Positions 1-7,192 of a stretch of 10,277 nucleotides of DNA are shown piece by piece. Source of the DNA: Methylococcaceae bacterium NSP1-2 (lineage in GTDB: Bacteria > Pseudomonadota > Gammaproteobacteria > Methylococcales > Methylomonadaceae). Location: assembly GCA_002256685.1 (NCBI GenBank), contig NQJH01000110.1:1-10277 (forward strand). The letters run 5' to 3'. Each line of letters begins with the position of its first letter. Within the stretch, counting starts at the first letter, position 1. Both the position numbers and the translations under genes were made by a program. The notes below the pieces were generated by a model. It was given only the letters and a program-made list of their open reading frames with translations, was not told the origin of the DNA and made no database searches.

Positions 1-2461
1 CAGGACTCAGTGTTGGTCGGTCAATGGTCAGAGTAATCTTGTCGAGTTTGCCAGTGAAAGCAAACGGTGACTGATAGTCTTTGTCATCAACCCCTGTCAA
101 GGTATCGGAGCCGATGTCGAGGCTTTCGTCCCATTGTAGAATCAGCGGTAGTGTGCGATCCATCTTCTGTTCTGCAACCACTTTCCCATCGACTTTGAGT
201 ACGCCTGACCCACTTTGACCGATACCACTCAGGTTGTTAAATGCGATGGTTCCCATACCCAAACCGTCATATTTGAAATCAAACTCTACGGTGTGCTTAC
301 CCGCCGTCAGTGCGTCTGGAGCTTCCCAACGTACCCGTTTTAAATTCACCAAATTCCAAGTAAATACCGGTTTATTTTTCAGTAGATAAAAACCATAGCC
401 ACCGAAGCGTCCGCCCTGAGTAATCAGCATACCTTCGGCACCGCTTTCGGATATTTCAATGTCCGCTTTAAAGTTATAGGAGGCATTGAGAATACTCGGT
501 GCATCGCCGTTAGGTGTGCCTGTGAGCGGAAGCGTCCAAGTAAATACATTACGACCCGCTGTGATGCTGGGGCGCGGTGTAATCATTCGAGATGCGACTG
601 ACGCATCCAGCGGCAACACTTGATATTTCGCTGCTTCCTCCCAGAAAATTTTCTCCATTTCTTTGAGCTTGTCTGGATTCTGGTCGGCAATGTTGTCGGA
701 CTGTGTCCAGTCTTTGGAAAGGTCGTAAAGCTCCCACGGATAGCTAGCAGGATCAAGGTTTGCCGGTCCAAATGTCACCCATGGTGGACGCATCACTTTG
801 GTACTGGCAATCCAGCCATCGTGATAAATGGCATGGTCGCCGAACATCTCAAAATACTGGGTTTTGTGCTTCGATGGCGTATCCGCATTGCTCTTGTCGA
901 AAGTATAAGCCATGCTGACACCTTCGATTGGACTTTGCTTGATGCCATCAACTATCTCAGGTTGCTTGATTTGTGCCGCTTCCAGAATGGTCGGTACGAT
1001 GTCGATGACATGGTGGAATTGATGACGAATACTACCCTTGTCTTTGATTACTTTCGGCCACATGATTGCCATGCCTTGTTTAGTACCGCCGAAGTGCGAA
1101 GCGACTTGCTTAGTCCACGAGAACGGCGTGCTGAACGCCCATGACCATGGCACTGCCATGTGGTTGTAGGTCTTATCCGATCCCCAGACATCATAGAAGT
1201 TTTTGAGCTGATCTTCCACGGGCACTTCGATACCGTTAAACATCGCGATTTCGTTTGGCGTACCGTTCAATGTACCCTCGGCACTGCCGCCGTTATCACC
1301 GCTGATGTAAATAACCAGTGTGTTATCCAGTTTGCCCATGTCCTCGATGGCTTGAATAACGCGCCCAATTTCGTGATCGGTATAAGCCAGATAAGCGGCA
1401 AACACATCCACTTGGCGAATAAATAGCTTCTTTTCATTGGCACTGAGAGAGTCCCAGTCTTTCAATAAATCTTTAGGCCACGGAGTCAACTTTGCGGTAG
1501 CAGGGATAACGCCCATTTTCTTCTGATTTTCAAATATCTGCTCGCGAAGCTGATTCCAGCCCTTGTCGAACAGTTTCAGCTTGCTAATTTTTTCAATCCA
1601 TTCAGGTGTTGGATGGTGTGGCGCGTGTACCCCACCCGGTGCGTATTTAATAAAGAAAGGTTGCTCTGGCGAGAGAGCATTAATGCGGTTCATGTATTCG
1701 ATGGCATCGTCTGCCATTGCGGTAGTCAAATTCCAACCGGGTTTGCCGACGAATGGATATATTTGCGTGGTGTTGCGGAATAGATTCGGAGCCCATTGGT
1801 TAGCATCACCACCCATGAAGCCATAGAAATATTCAAAGCCCATGCCGATGGGCCACTGGTCAAAGGGACCATCTTGACTTGCTTGAAAAGCGGGGGTGTT
1901 GTGTTCTTTGCCGAACCAAGACGTGCGATAGCCGTTATCTTTGAGCATACGCCCGATGGTCGCCTTATCGCGAGTAATAATACTGTTGTAGCCGGGGTAG
2001 CCCGTCGCCATTTCGGAAATCTGACCAAAGCCAACCGAGTGGTGGTTACGTCCAGTAATCAGTGCAGCGCGTGTTGGTGAACACAATGCGGTTGAATGAA
2101 AGTTAGTGTAGCGTAGACCATTAGCGGCGACGCGATCAAGAGTAGGTGTTGGAACAACACCACCGAAGGTAGACGTTGTACCGTAGCCCACGTCGTCGGT
2201 AATAATTAACAGTACATTCGGCGCGTCCTTAGGCGGTGTGATACGCGCCGGCCAATACGACTGTGACTGTGCCGCATTACGCTCTATTTTGCCACCGAAT
2301 TTCTGCGGGGTAGAGGGTAACTGCGTACCGTCAATTGTTGTCGTGGCATCAGGTGAACCCAGCGTGCCAGTCGTCTGTTCCGCCAGTGCTTGGGAGGTAA
2401 CAGAGGCAGACGTTAGCCCCGCTATAACAATCAGCACATAACTAAATATTTTGTGTTTCAT
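1..2461 (-). CDS. Exported arylsulfatase (sulfatase family, FGE-type), 3' end beyond window
   Basis: Hydrolyses sulfate esters; the substrate cannot be told from sequence. Reading from the ATG at 2461 gives 820 uninterrupted codons, which run off the left edge. The family is about 780-830 residues long, so only a short C-terminal piece should be missing. Residues 1-27 form a signal peptide (basic start, hydrophobic core, cleavage after ALA), so the enzyme is periplasmic or exported. The metal-binding DD is at 89-90 in the PNVLLIITDDVGYG context. The sulfatase signature CSPTRAALITGR starts at Cys127, the residue converted to formylglycine. The second metal-site pair is D389-N390 in GDNGGSAEG. 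A beta-rich C-terminal region (about 600-820) follows the alpha/beta domain. A good ribosome site (AAGGA, plus-strand TCCTT 2469-2473) decides the start. The Cys-type site requires a maturase (FGE or anSME), which is not in the window. The gene is richer in G+C than the flanking DNA, which suggests acquisition. The family assignment is firm; the substrate is unknown. Confidence 0.95.
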   Translation of the reverse strand, partial: MKHKIFSYVLIVIAGLTSASVTSQALAEQTTGTLGSPDATTTIDGTQLPSTPQKFGGKIERNAAQSQSYWPARITPPKDAPNVLLIITDDVGYGTTSTFGGVVPTPTLDRVAANGLRYTNFHSTALCSPTRAALITGRNHHSVGFGQISEMATGYPGYNSIITRDKATIGRMLKDNGYRTSWFGKEHNTPAFQASQDGPFDQWPIGMGFEYFYGFMGGDANQWAPNLFRNTTQIYPFVGKPGWNLTTAMADDAIEYMNRINALSPEQPFFIKYAPGGVHAPHHPTPEWIEKISKLKLFDKGWNQLREQIFENQKKMGVIPATAKLTPWPKDLLKDWDSLSANEKKLFIRQVDVFAAYLAYTDHEIGRVIQAIEDMGKLDNTLVIYISGDNGGSAEGTLNGTPNEIAMFNGIEVPVEDQLKNFYDVWGSDKTYNHMAVPWSWAFSTPFSWTKQVASHFGGTKQGMAIMWPKVIKDKGSIRHQFHHVIDIVPTILEAAQIKQPEIVDGIKQSPIEGVSMAYTFDKSNADTPSKHKTQYFEMFGDHAIYHDGWIASTKVMRPPWVTFGPANLDPASYPWELYDLSKDWTQSDNIADQNPDKLKEMEKIFWEEAAKYQVLPLDASVASRMITPRPSITAGRNVFTWTLPLTGTPNGDAPSILNASYNFKADIEISESGAEGMLITQGGRFGGYGFYLLKNKPVFTWNLVNLKRVRWEAPDALTAGKHTVEFDFKYDGLGMGTIAFNNLSGIGQSGSGVLKVDGKVVAEQKMDRTLPLILQWDESLDIGSDTLTGVDDKDYQSPFAFTGKLDKITLTIDRPTLSP

Positions 2462-2500
2462 GGTTTTTTCCTTTTGATCGATTGAGTTGTAGCTTTTGTA

Positions 2501-2515
2501 TCCGCTGGCTGCGGA
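2501..2515 (-). repeat. Short GC palindrome in the sulfatase leader
   Basis: The arms TCCGC and GCGGA flank a 5-base loop about 45 bases upstream of the sulfatase ATG, in otherwise AT-rich DNA. It could be a leader hairpin or a regulator half-site pair. No function can be assigned. Confidence 0.35.
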
Positions 2516-2796
2516 CTTGAGTTACTGTCAGCATCAGAGGAACTGAATAATTACACATCTTTTCATCTAAAAAGTATCAGTCCAGCAGAACACACTGTAC
2601 CTAATAGTCCATTAGTTATTTTATAGAAATTTTGTTAACTTATTTAAAATCAAACGGTTATTATTTCAATAGCAAGAATTCTACTTAGTATTGAACTGGA
2701 CAAAAGCAAGCTTGATTCTGTCATAGCATAAATTCCCCCGCTTTTTTGGGGACAAAAAATTACCGCTATTCAACAAGCTAGACACATCATAATCAG

Positions 2797-2838
2797 TTTC
2801 AGCAAATCTGACTACTGACTACCCCAGTATTGCTGAAA
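2797..2838. repeat. Bulged inverted repeat (14-base arm)
   Basis: The left outer arm TTTCAGCAA (2797-2805) is a perfect inverse of TTGCTGAAA (2830-2838). Inside it, TACTG (2813-2817) pairs with CAGTA (2825-2829). The right arm is therefore 14 continuous bases, while the left arm is split by a 7-base insert (2806-2812); the loop is 7 bases. No T-run follows on either strand, so it does not look like an ordinary terminator. It could be an operator, a structured RNA element or a copy of a dispersed repeat. Confidence 0.6.
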
Positions 2839-2872
2839 TTATGCCCACACTTGCTAATTTATAAATAGCCGG

Positions 2873-2903
2873 TTGACTTAAATTGTTTAAAAATGAGTAT
2901 AGT
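2873..2903 (+). promoter_or_regulatory. Candidate sigma70-type promoter, plus strand
   Basis: TTGACT (2873-2878) and TATAGT (2898-2903) each match five of six consensus bases, but the 19-base spacer is long. It points into about 200 bases of DNA containing only the doubtful small ORF at 3020, so it may drive a small RNA or peptide, or be chance in AT-rich DNA. Confidence 0.25.
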
Positions 2904-3019
2904 AAATCAAGTGGTTGCTCAAAAGAGAGCGATAATTTGGGAGAGGGAGAAATATATTAGGTAGTTAAAAGTAATTTATCATTACAACGGTTTGATAAAT
3001 AAAACTTTAAGTGGAGCAG

Positions 3020-3163
3020 ATGGGTGACTTTTTGATGATTAGTCTAATGGCATTACTGTTACTAACCCCCTTTTCAAATTCAAGAATACGCCATCACAGC
3101 GTTATTCTCAGTGGTGGTGGGCAAAGCTTCTTTGTAACAGACCTTCACGATAATATTTGCTGA
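3020..3163 (+). CDS. Possible small membrane peptide (47 aa), doubtful
   Basis: I do not recognise this ORF. An ATG at 3020 lies six to eight bases after GTGGAG, a usable ribosome site, and opens 47 codons to a TGA at 3161. Residues 4-18 are strongly hydrophobic (FLMISLMALLLLTPF), like a single membrane span or signal peptide, and the remainder is polar. Its 3' part overlaps the end of the convergent HD-GYP gene by 56 bases, and the hairpin at 3084-3107 is inside it. The upstream promoter candidate at 2873-2903 would suit it. The overlap and the absence of any known family keep this low; it may be a chance ORF. Confidence 0.17.
   Translation: MGDFLMISLMALLLLTPFSNSRIRHHSVILSGGGQSFFVTDLHDNIC
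3084..3107 (-). terminator. Hairpin directly after the HD-GYP stop codon
   Basis: GAATACGC (3084-3091) pairs with GCGTTATTC (3099-3107) as eight base pairs with one bulged base and a 7-base loop. It starts at the base next to the TGA at 3110-3108. The following minus-strand stretch (TTGAATTTG) is only mildly T-rich, so it is a weak terminator or a 3'-end stabiliser. Confidence 0.45.
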
Positions 3164-4445
3164 CATCGACATTCCAATCCTTGGCTTTGATAATGTTTTT
3201 AATAGTGTAGATCTCACCACGTTTATCTTTAGTCATGATTGATAAATCAATGACTCGTTCAGAGACGGGGTTTTTTTCTTCGTCTAAAATGATAATAATT
3301 TTAGGACGCAATTTGGCATTTTCATGAACTTCAACCACCATTCCAACAGAACCATTGGTCATTTCAACCAGAGAGCCGGGCGGATAGACACCGATACTCT
3401 CAATAAATTTGACCACCAACGTGGGATCAAAATGAGTACCTGCCAAGTTTGTTAAAATATGGGTCGCTTCAAGATGGGTTTTGCCTCTTTGATGCGCCTT
3501 GTCACTGGTCATCCCATCGTAGGCATTGGCAATCGAAACAATTTTGGTGAATTGTGAAATACCCGATTCCTGCATACGGCGCGGGTAACCTCTACCATCC
3601 AATTGTTCATGATGCGTTAGGGCAACGGTTGCCGCACTTGCATTCATGTTATCGCTGGATTTTAGTAGGTTGTAGCCTAGTCGGGTATGGGTTTTCATAG
3701 TGCGAATTTCTTCCTCATCCAATGGACTGGATTTATGAAGAATTTCGGGGGGTATTAGTAGTTTACCGACATCGTGCATCATACCGCAAAGCCCAACTTT
3801 ATTAAGGTCGGCTACTGAAAGATTGATGTGTCGCCCCAAAACGATAGATAGAATACAGACATTCAAGCTATGTTGTGCGGTGTATTCGTCTCTATTTCTT
3901 AATTGAGACAACCATAACATGGCATCGGGTGAATGCAGGACGCTCTCAACGCACTCTGAGACGGCGTTTTTAGCAAGTACGCTATCAATTCCGCCCCCAT
4001 TTTCAACCGTACACATAAAGTTTGAAACGACAATTTCTGCGTTTTCATAGACTCTGCCTGCACGCGAAAATTCTTTTTCAAATTTACCTAATTTTTTAGG
4101 TGGTGAGCCATAACTAGCAATTTCAAGCGGTTTTTCTGCGGCAATTACTCTTTTAAAACTAATAGGTGCTTGTTGTATCGGTTTTCTTCGTTTTGTGGTG
4201 TCAACATAAACATGGTTGCAAATATCTTTAATAGCTCTTAGCTCCTCTTCTGTTTTTATTTCAAAACCCTGAAACAAAAAAGAAGTTTCCACCCAAGGGC
4301 GATCTAATTCAGCGACATACATGCCTATTGTCAATTGACCCACAGGCACGAGAACTTTAGCCAACGATGTATAATCGGTGTCTAACGAATGCTTTAACGT
4401 TTTCTTTTTTTTTCGACCAAAAGGCCATAAGGATTCAATAGACAT
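3108..4445 (-). CDS. DUF3391/HD-GYP cyclic-di-GMP phosphodiesterase
   Basis: Probably degrades cyclic-di-GMP in the cytoplasm. In the longest reading (446 residues from a GTG at 4448), residues 30-86 match DUF3391, a linker runs to about 150, and the HD-GYP domain spans about 180-350. Visible metal and signature residues are H193, H225-D226 in HDVGK (K229), H254, H279-H280 followed by E, D284-G285 and G287-Y288-P289 (HHExxDGxGYP), and D311. The set is complete, so an active enzyme is expected. About 90 further residues follow, ending in HHH. There is no transmembrane segment and no receiver or GGDEF domain. I chose the ATG at 4445 over the adjacent GTG because a GGGTG ribosome-site-like run is better spaced from it. 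The gene stands alone: the upstream amidase has its own terminator, and a TATAAT lies about 110 bases before the start. The output it controls (motility, biofilm) is unknown. Confidence 0.93.
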   Translation of the reverse strand: MSIESLWPFGRKKKKTLKHSLDTDYTSLAKVLVPVGQLTIGMYVAELDRPWVETSFLFQGFEIKTEEELRAIKDICNHVYVDTTKRRKPIQQAPISFKRVIAAEKPLEIASYGSPPKKLGKFEKEFSRAGRVYENAEIVVSNFMCTVENGGGIDSVLAKNAVSECVESVLHSPDAMLWLSQLRNRDEYTAQHSLNVCILSIVLGRHINLSVADLNKVGLCGMMHDVGKLLIPPEILHKSSPLDEEEIRTMKTHTRLGYNLLKSSDNMNASAATVALTHHEQLDGRGYPRRMQESGISQFTKIVSIANAYDGMTSDKAHQRGKTHLEATHILTNLAGTHFDPTLVVKFIESIGVYPPGSLVEMTNGSVGMVVEVHENAKLRPKIIIILDEEKNPVSERVIDLSIMTKDKRGEIYTIKNIIKAKDWNVDVSKYYREGLLQRSFAHHH

Positions 4446-4552
4446 CACACACCCGTAACAGCATTAGCTAACCATCATTGTTATTTTTAATTTTAGTATC
4501 ATAAAAACTTTACAACTACCCTGTTCACTGCGAAATAATATTAATTTTTCCG

Positions 4553-4558
4553 ATTATA
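4553..4558 (-). promoter_or_regulatory. Candidate -10 box for the HD-GYP gene
   Basis: A perfect TATAAT on the minus strand (in the context GCGTTATAATCGG) lies about 108 bases upstream of the ATG at 4445 and downstream of the amidase terminator. No good -35 hexamer lies 16-18 bases upstream, so an activator may be needed or the box may be chance. Confidence 0.35.
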
Positions 4559-4634
4559 ACGCTTTCTTTTTATTAAACCCTAATGCAATCAAGATAGTTT
4601 ATAAGTTCATGCCAATAAGTTCGACTGACTAAAT

Positions 4635-4667
4635 AAACCTGTGAAGTCTCAAAGACAGCGCAGGTTT
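4635..4667 (-). terminator. Intrinsic terminator downstream of the amidase gene
   Basis: AAACCTG (4635-4641) pairs with CAGGTTT (4661-4667). It is extended inward by a U-G and a G-C pair, a 2x2 internal loop, and GTCT (4646-4649) with AGAC (4653-4656) around a CAA loop. Read on the minus strand, the stem is followed by ATTTAG after GGTTT, a modest U-tract. It sits about 180 bases past the amidase stop. Confidence 0.6.
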
Positions 4668-4846
4668 TAATGGCTTGTAGTCACCGGCTTTTCTATCACC
4701 GTATAAATTATAACATTCTTCACGTTCAGCTATTAAAGTGGAAATGATAGATTGTACTAACACAGTAATTCTCATTATGACAATATTAGTAAAATCAAAT
4801 GAATAAAAAAACATTTTTGAATTTTGATCTTTTTTAGCGCAGTTTC

Positions 4847-5731
4847 TCAATCAATAAAACGCCTGTTTAACTCATTATAGTCATTAATTCTACGGTCACG
4901 CAGAAAAGGCCATGTTTGTCTAACCCGTTCAGTTCTTTCGCTATTCAGTGTACAGGTTAACAATTTTACTTCAGTATCATTGGCGCGAGTGAGTATCTCA
5001 CCTTGAGATCCTGCGATAAAGCTATTACCCCAGAATTGAATACCTTTATTTGAATCGAGTGCTTGTTCAAAGCTAGTCCGATTACACGCGATAACAGGAA
5101 TGCCATTAGCAATTGCATGAGCGCGTTGAATAGTAACCCACGCATCCAGTTGACGGTATTGTTCTTCACGGCTATCTTGTTTATCCCAGCCTATCGCAGT
5201 GGGATAAATTAATATGTCTGCCCCCGCTAATGCCATTAATCGGGCGGCTTCTGGAAACCATTGATCCCAGCAAATTAACACGCCCAATTTACCAATTGAG
5301 GTTTCAATAGGTTTAAACCCTAGATCACCGGGTGTGAAATAATATTTTTCATAAAATCCGGGGTCATCAGGGATGTGCATTTTTCGGTATTTCCCTGCGA
5401 TACTGCCATCTTTGTCAAAGACAACGGCGGTATTGTGATAAAGCCCGGGTGCTCTTTTTTCAAAAATCGTCGAGACAATAACGATTTTTAATTTTTTAGC
5501 GAGAGCTGACAAAATTTCAGTGGTAGGTCCTGGAATCGTTTGCGCCAGTTCAAAATGCCTATAATCTTCGGTTTGACAAAAATACGGGTCTAGGTGTAAT
5601 TCGGGTAATACTATCAAATCAGCATTAGCGGTGGCTGCTTCATAAATTTTTGAAATAGAAAAGTCAAAGTTAGTTTGTCTATCTGCAAGACAGGGCTGTT
5701 GAATAGCACTTACAATTAAAGGTGATTTCAT
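4847..5731 (-). CDS. aguB: N-carbamoylputrescine amidase (nitrilase superfamily)
   Basis: Expected to hydrolyse N-carbamoylputrescine to putrescine, CO2 and ammonia, the last step of the agmatine route to putrescine, in the cytoplasm. The protein is about 294 residues, normal for the family. Numbered from the in-frame TTG at 5737, the nitrilase triad is E46 (VLPELH), K119 (KYRKMHIPDD) and C156 (LICWDQWFPEAAR). The strings KYRKMHIPDDPGFYEK, YYFTPGD, CWDQWFPEAAR and the C-terminal RDRRINDYNEL are typical of AguB rather than of generic amidases. I placed the start at the ATG at 5731 (MKSPLIVS); the TTG adds only two residues and has no better ribosome site. The usual partner aguA (agmatine deiminase) is not in this window. 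A terminator follows the gene and a promoter abuts its start, so it appears to be a single-gene unit. Confidence 0.93.
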   Translation of the reverse strand: MKSPLIVSAIQQPCLADRQTNFDFSISKIYEAATANADLIVLPELHLDPYFCQTEDYRHFELAQTIPGPTTEILSALAKKLKIVIVSTIFEKRAPGLYHNTAVVFDKDGSIAGKYRKMHIPDDPGFYEKYYFTPGDLGFKPIETSIGKLGVLICWDQWFPEAARLMALAGADILIYPTAIGWDKQDSREEQYRQLDAWVTIQRAHAIANGIPVIACNRTSFEQALDSNKGIQFWGNSFIAGSQGEILTRANDTEVKLLTCTLNSERTERVRQTWPFLRDRRINDYNELNRRFID

Positions 5732-5740
5732 GATCAAATG

Positions 5741-5769
5741 ATTAAATAGTTTATAACGGTAACTGACAA
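5741..5769 (-). promoter_or_regulatory. Promoter for the amidase gene, very close to the ATG
   Basis: On the minus strand, TTGTCA (5769-5764) and TTTAAT (5746-5741) are separated by exactly 17 bases, and each matches five of six consensus bases. Transcription would begin near 5734, only a few bases before the ATG at 5731. There is no clear Shine-Dalgarno sequence, so the mRNA may be leaderless or nearly so. Confidence 0.5.
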
Positions 5770-5880
5770 AAATACGGCAATATACTTGGATAACGACTAG
5801 AATGCCACTGCTAACACCGCATTAAACGTATGAAGAAAGACAGTTGGCTAAGTTTTTATCGTATCAACAATAAGTGAATC

Positions 5881-5886
5881 TATAAT
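5881..5886 (+). promoter_or_regulatory. Candidate -10 box upstream of the small exported protein
   Basis: A perfect TATAAT lies 87 bases upstream of the ATG at 5973. The sequence 16-19 bases before it (around TTATCG, 5856-5861) is a poor -35. It is the best plus-strand candidate for the start of the small-protein/xerD/lpxA-like run. Confidence 0.35.
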
Positions 5887-5972
5887 GTCAGCGAATTCTT
5901 AGGCGTAACTTAACTTTTATGACCATAGCTTTAAGAGTTCCATTTTTGTAATCAATCCATGAGGTACTTCAA

Positions 5973-6302
5973 ATGAAACACTTTCATAAATCAATTGCCC
6001 TTGCTTTATTATTATTGCCACTCAGCATGACAAGCTTTGCTGCCGATACGGCTACACCAGCACCAACCGAGCCACAAAAAGCGGCTGAACCCATGAAACA
6101 TGGCGGCATGATGGGCGACATGACTGAAGAACAACAAGAGCAACACCTAAAAGCCATGCAGGAACACACACTCCAAATGCACGATTTGTCTAATCAAATT
6201 TTGGCAGAAAAAGACCCTGCTAAACAAGAGCAACTGAAAAAACAACAACGCGATTTGATTATTGAAACAGCGGTGAAGTTACTTTGCCGCTGTTATTTAT
6301 AA
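5973..6302 (+). CDS. Small Met/His-rich exported protein, unrecognised family
   Basis: I cannot assign a named family. The 109 residues begin with a clear signal peptide (MKHFHKS, hydrophobic core ALALLLLPLSM, cleavage after SFA at about residue 23), so the product is periplasmic or secreted. A Pro/Ala/Thr-rich linker (26-40) is followed by MKHGGMMGDM (41-50) and a charged, Gln/Glu/Lys-rich, probably helical part with repeated Met and His (54-95). This composition suggests metal binding (copper or similar) or a small periplasmic chaperone, as inference only. A ribosome site (GAGGT) lies seven bases before the ATG. The last residues (ETAVKLLCRCYL) look unlike the rest and are encoded by a hairpin, so the tail may reflect an old frameshift or truncation. 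The TAA lies two bases before the xerD ATG. Confidence 0.75.
   Translation: MKHFHKSIALALLLLPLSMTSFAADTATPAPTEPQKAAEPMKHGGMMGDMTEEQQEQHLKAMQEHTLQMHDLSNQILAEKDPAKQEQLKKQQRDLIIETAVKLLCRCYL
6266..6294 (+). terminator. Strong hairpin inside the 3' end of the small gene, at the xerD start
   Basis: Positions 6266-6278 pair with 6282-6294 around a UUA loop: 13 base pairs, including U-G and G-U, with a GC-rich core ACAGCGG/CCGCTGT. The following TATTTAT is only a short U-tract. It lies within the last codons of the upstream ORF and ends 10 bases before the xerD ATG. It could be a leaky intrinsic terminator (attenuator) or a structure limiting xerD translation. Confidence 0.6.
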
Positions 6303-6304
6303 CC

Positions 6305-7189
6305 ATGAATGCCACTGATTTGATTGACCAATTTTTAGATGCTGTCTGGGTAGAACAGGGTTTAAGCGAAAATACCTTATCGGCTTATCGCAGTGATTTG
6401 CGGATTTTTGCGTTATGGTTAAAAGGAAAAAACCTGTTAGAAGTCACTAGCAGTGATTTATCACAATTTCTCGCCAGCCGTTATCAAGACGGTATCGGCA
6501 ACCGTTCTTCCGCGCGTATTCTATCGAGTTTACGGCGTTTTTATGGTTACTATATCCGTGAAAATAGCATCAGTATTGATCCCACTGCATTAATAGATTC
6601 ACCTCGTATTGGTAAACCGCTACCCTTATCACTGTCTGAACACGATGTTGAACTATTACTTAACGCGCCCGAAGTCAGTAATCCATTAGGCTTTCGAGAT
6701 AAAACCATGCTGGAAATGCTTTATGCCACAGGGCTACGCGTCTCAGAACTGGTTAATTTAAAATTTGAACAGATAAATTTTCGCCTAGGCGTGGTGCGTA
6801 TCATCGGTAAAGGCAATAAAGAACGCCTCGTCCCCGTCGGTGAAGAAGCGATGAGCTGGCTAGAAAACTATATGACCAGTGCGCGAATGAGTCTGCTCGG
6901 TGAACGGCAATGTGATTATTTATTTGTCACTAACCGAGCGGGTGGCATGACGCGACAAGCCTTTTGGCATATCATTAAACGCCATGCTAAAACAGCGGGG
7001 ATTAATAAAGAGTTGTCGCCCCATACCCTACGCCATGCGTTTGCTACGCACTTGTTAAATCACGGCGCGGACTTGCGTGTCGTACAATTATTACTGGGGC
7101 ATTCGGATTTATCGACCACCCAAATTTACATTCACGTTGCCCGCGAACGGTTAAAAGAACACCATGCAAAATATCATCCTAGAGGCTAA
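6305..7189 (+). CDS. xerD: Tyrosine recombinase XerD
   Basis: XerD acts with XerC at the dif site to resolve chromosome dimers, under FtsK control at the division septum. The 294 residues are close to the 298 of E. coli XerD. The N-terminal SAM-like core-binding domain (about 1-105) includes LSENTLSAYRSDL. The catalytic domain has all six active-site residues: R145 (ATGLRVSEL), K169 (IGKGNKERLVP), H240 and R243 (SPHTLRHAFATH), H266 (LLGHSDLSTTQ) and the nucleophile Y275 (QIYIHV). The strings LRHAFATHLLNHGADLRVVQ and the C-terminal YHPRG point to XerD rather than XerC. The reading frame extends upstream to a TTG at 6284, but the ATG at 6305 aligns with the family start. No Shine-Dalgarno is visible, so translation probably depends on the upstream ORF, which stops two bases earlier. 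The next gene starts three bases after its stop. Confidence 0.96.
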   Translation: MNATDLIDQFLDAVWVEQGLSENTLSAYRSDLRIFALWLKGKNLLEVTSSDLSQFLASRYQDGIGNRSSARILSSLRRFYGYYIRENSISIDPTALIDSPRIGKPLPLSLSEHDVELLLNAPEVSNPLGFRDKTMLEMLYATGLRVSELVNLKFEQINFRLGVVRIIGKGNKERLVPVGEEAMSWLENYMTSARMSLLGERQCDYLFVTNRAGGMTRQAFWHIIKRHAKTAGINKELSPHTLRHAFATHLLNHGADLRVVQLLLGHSDLSTTQIYIHVARERLKEHHAKYHPRG

Positions 7190-7192
7190 ACC

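Larger units (their letters stand above)
2462..3107. other. Long AT-rich intergenic region between two minus-strand genes
   Basis: About 650 bases separate the sulfatase start from the HD-GYP stop, with no convincing large gene on either strand. The region holds a small GC palindrome in the sulfatase leader, a bulged inverted repeat at 2797-2838, a weak plus-strand promoter candidate at 2873-2903, a possible 47-codon ORF at its right end and the hairpin just after the HD-GYP stop. I could not pick a convincing sulfatase promoter: TAAAAT-like boxes occur on the minus strand around 2620-2630 but lack a good -35 partner. Confidence 0.6.
4446..4846. other. Intergenic region between amidase and HD-GYP genes
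   Basis: About 400 AT-rich bases with no supported gene. From the amidase side it contains a U-rich untranslated tail, the terminator hairpin at 4635-4667 and then the HD-GYP leader with a TATAAT at 4558-4553. The two same-strand genes therefore look like separate transcription units. Confidence 0.6.

Noticed and set aside
620..1144. 174-codon plus-strand reading frame, with others at 1160-1426, 1563-1826 and 1796-2080
   Set aside because: They lie opposite the intact sulfatase frame and show no recognisable domain; they are antisense shadows.
2734..2752. TCCCC/GGGGA hairpin as a terminator
   Set aside because: The stem is only five pairs with a 9-base loop, and no T-run follows on either strand.
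4629..4850. 73-codon minus-strand frame after the amidase gene
   Set aside because: It starts at TTG with no ribosome site, resembles no known family, and its 3' end is the amidase terminator hairpin.
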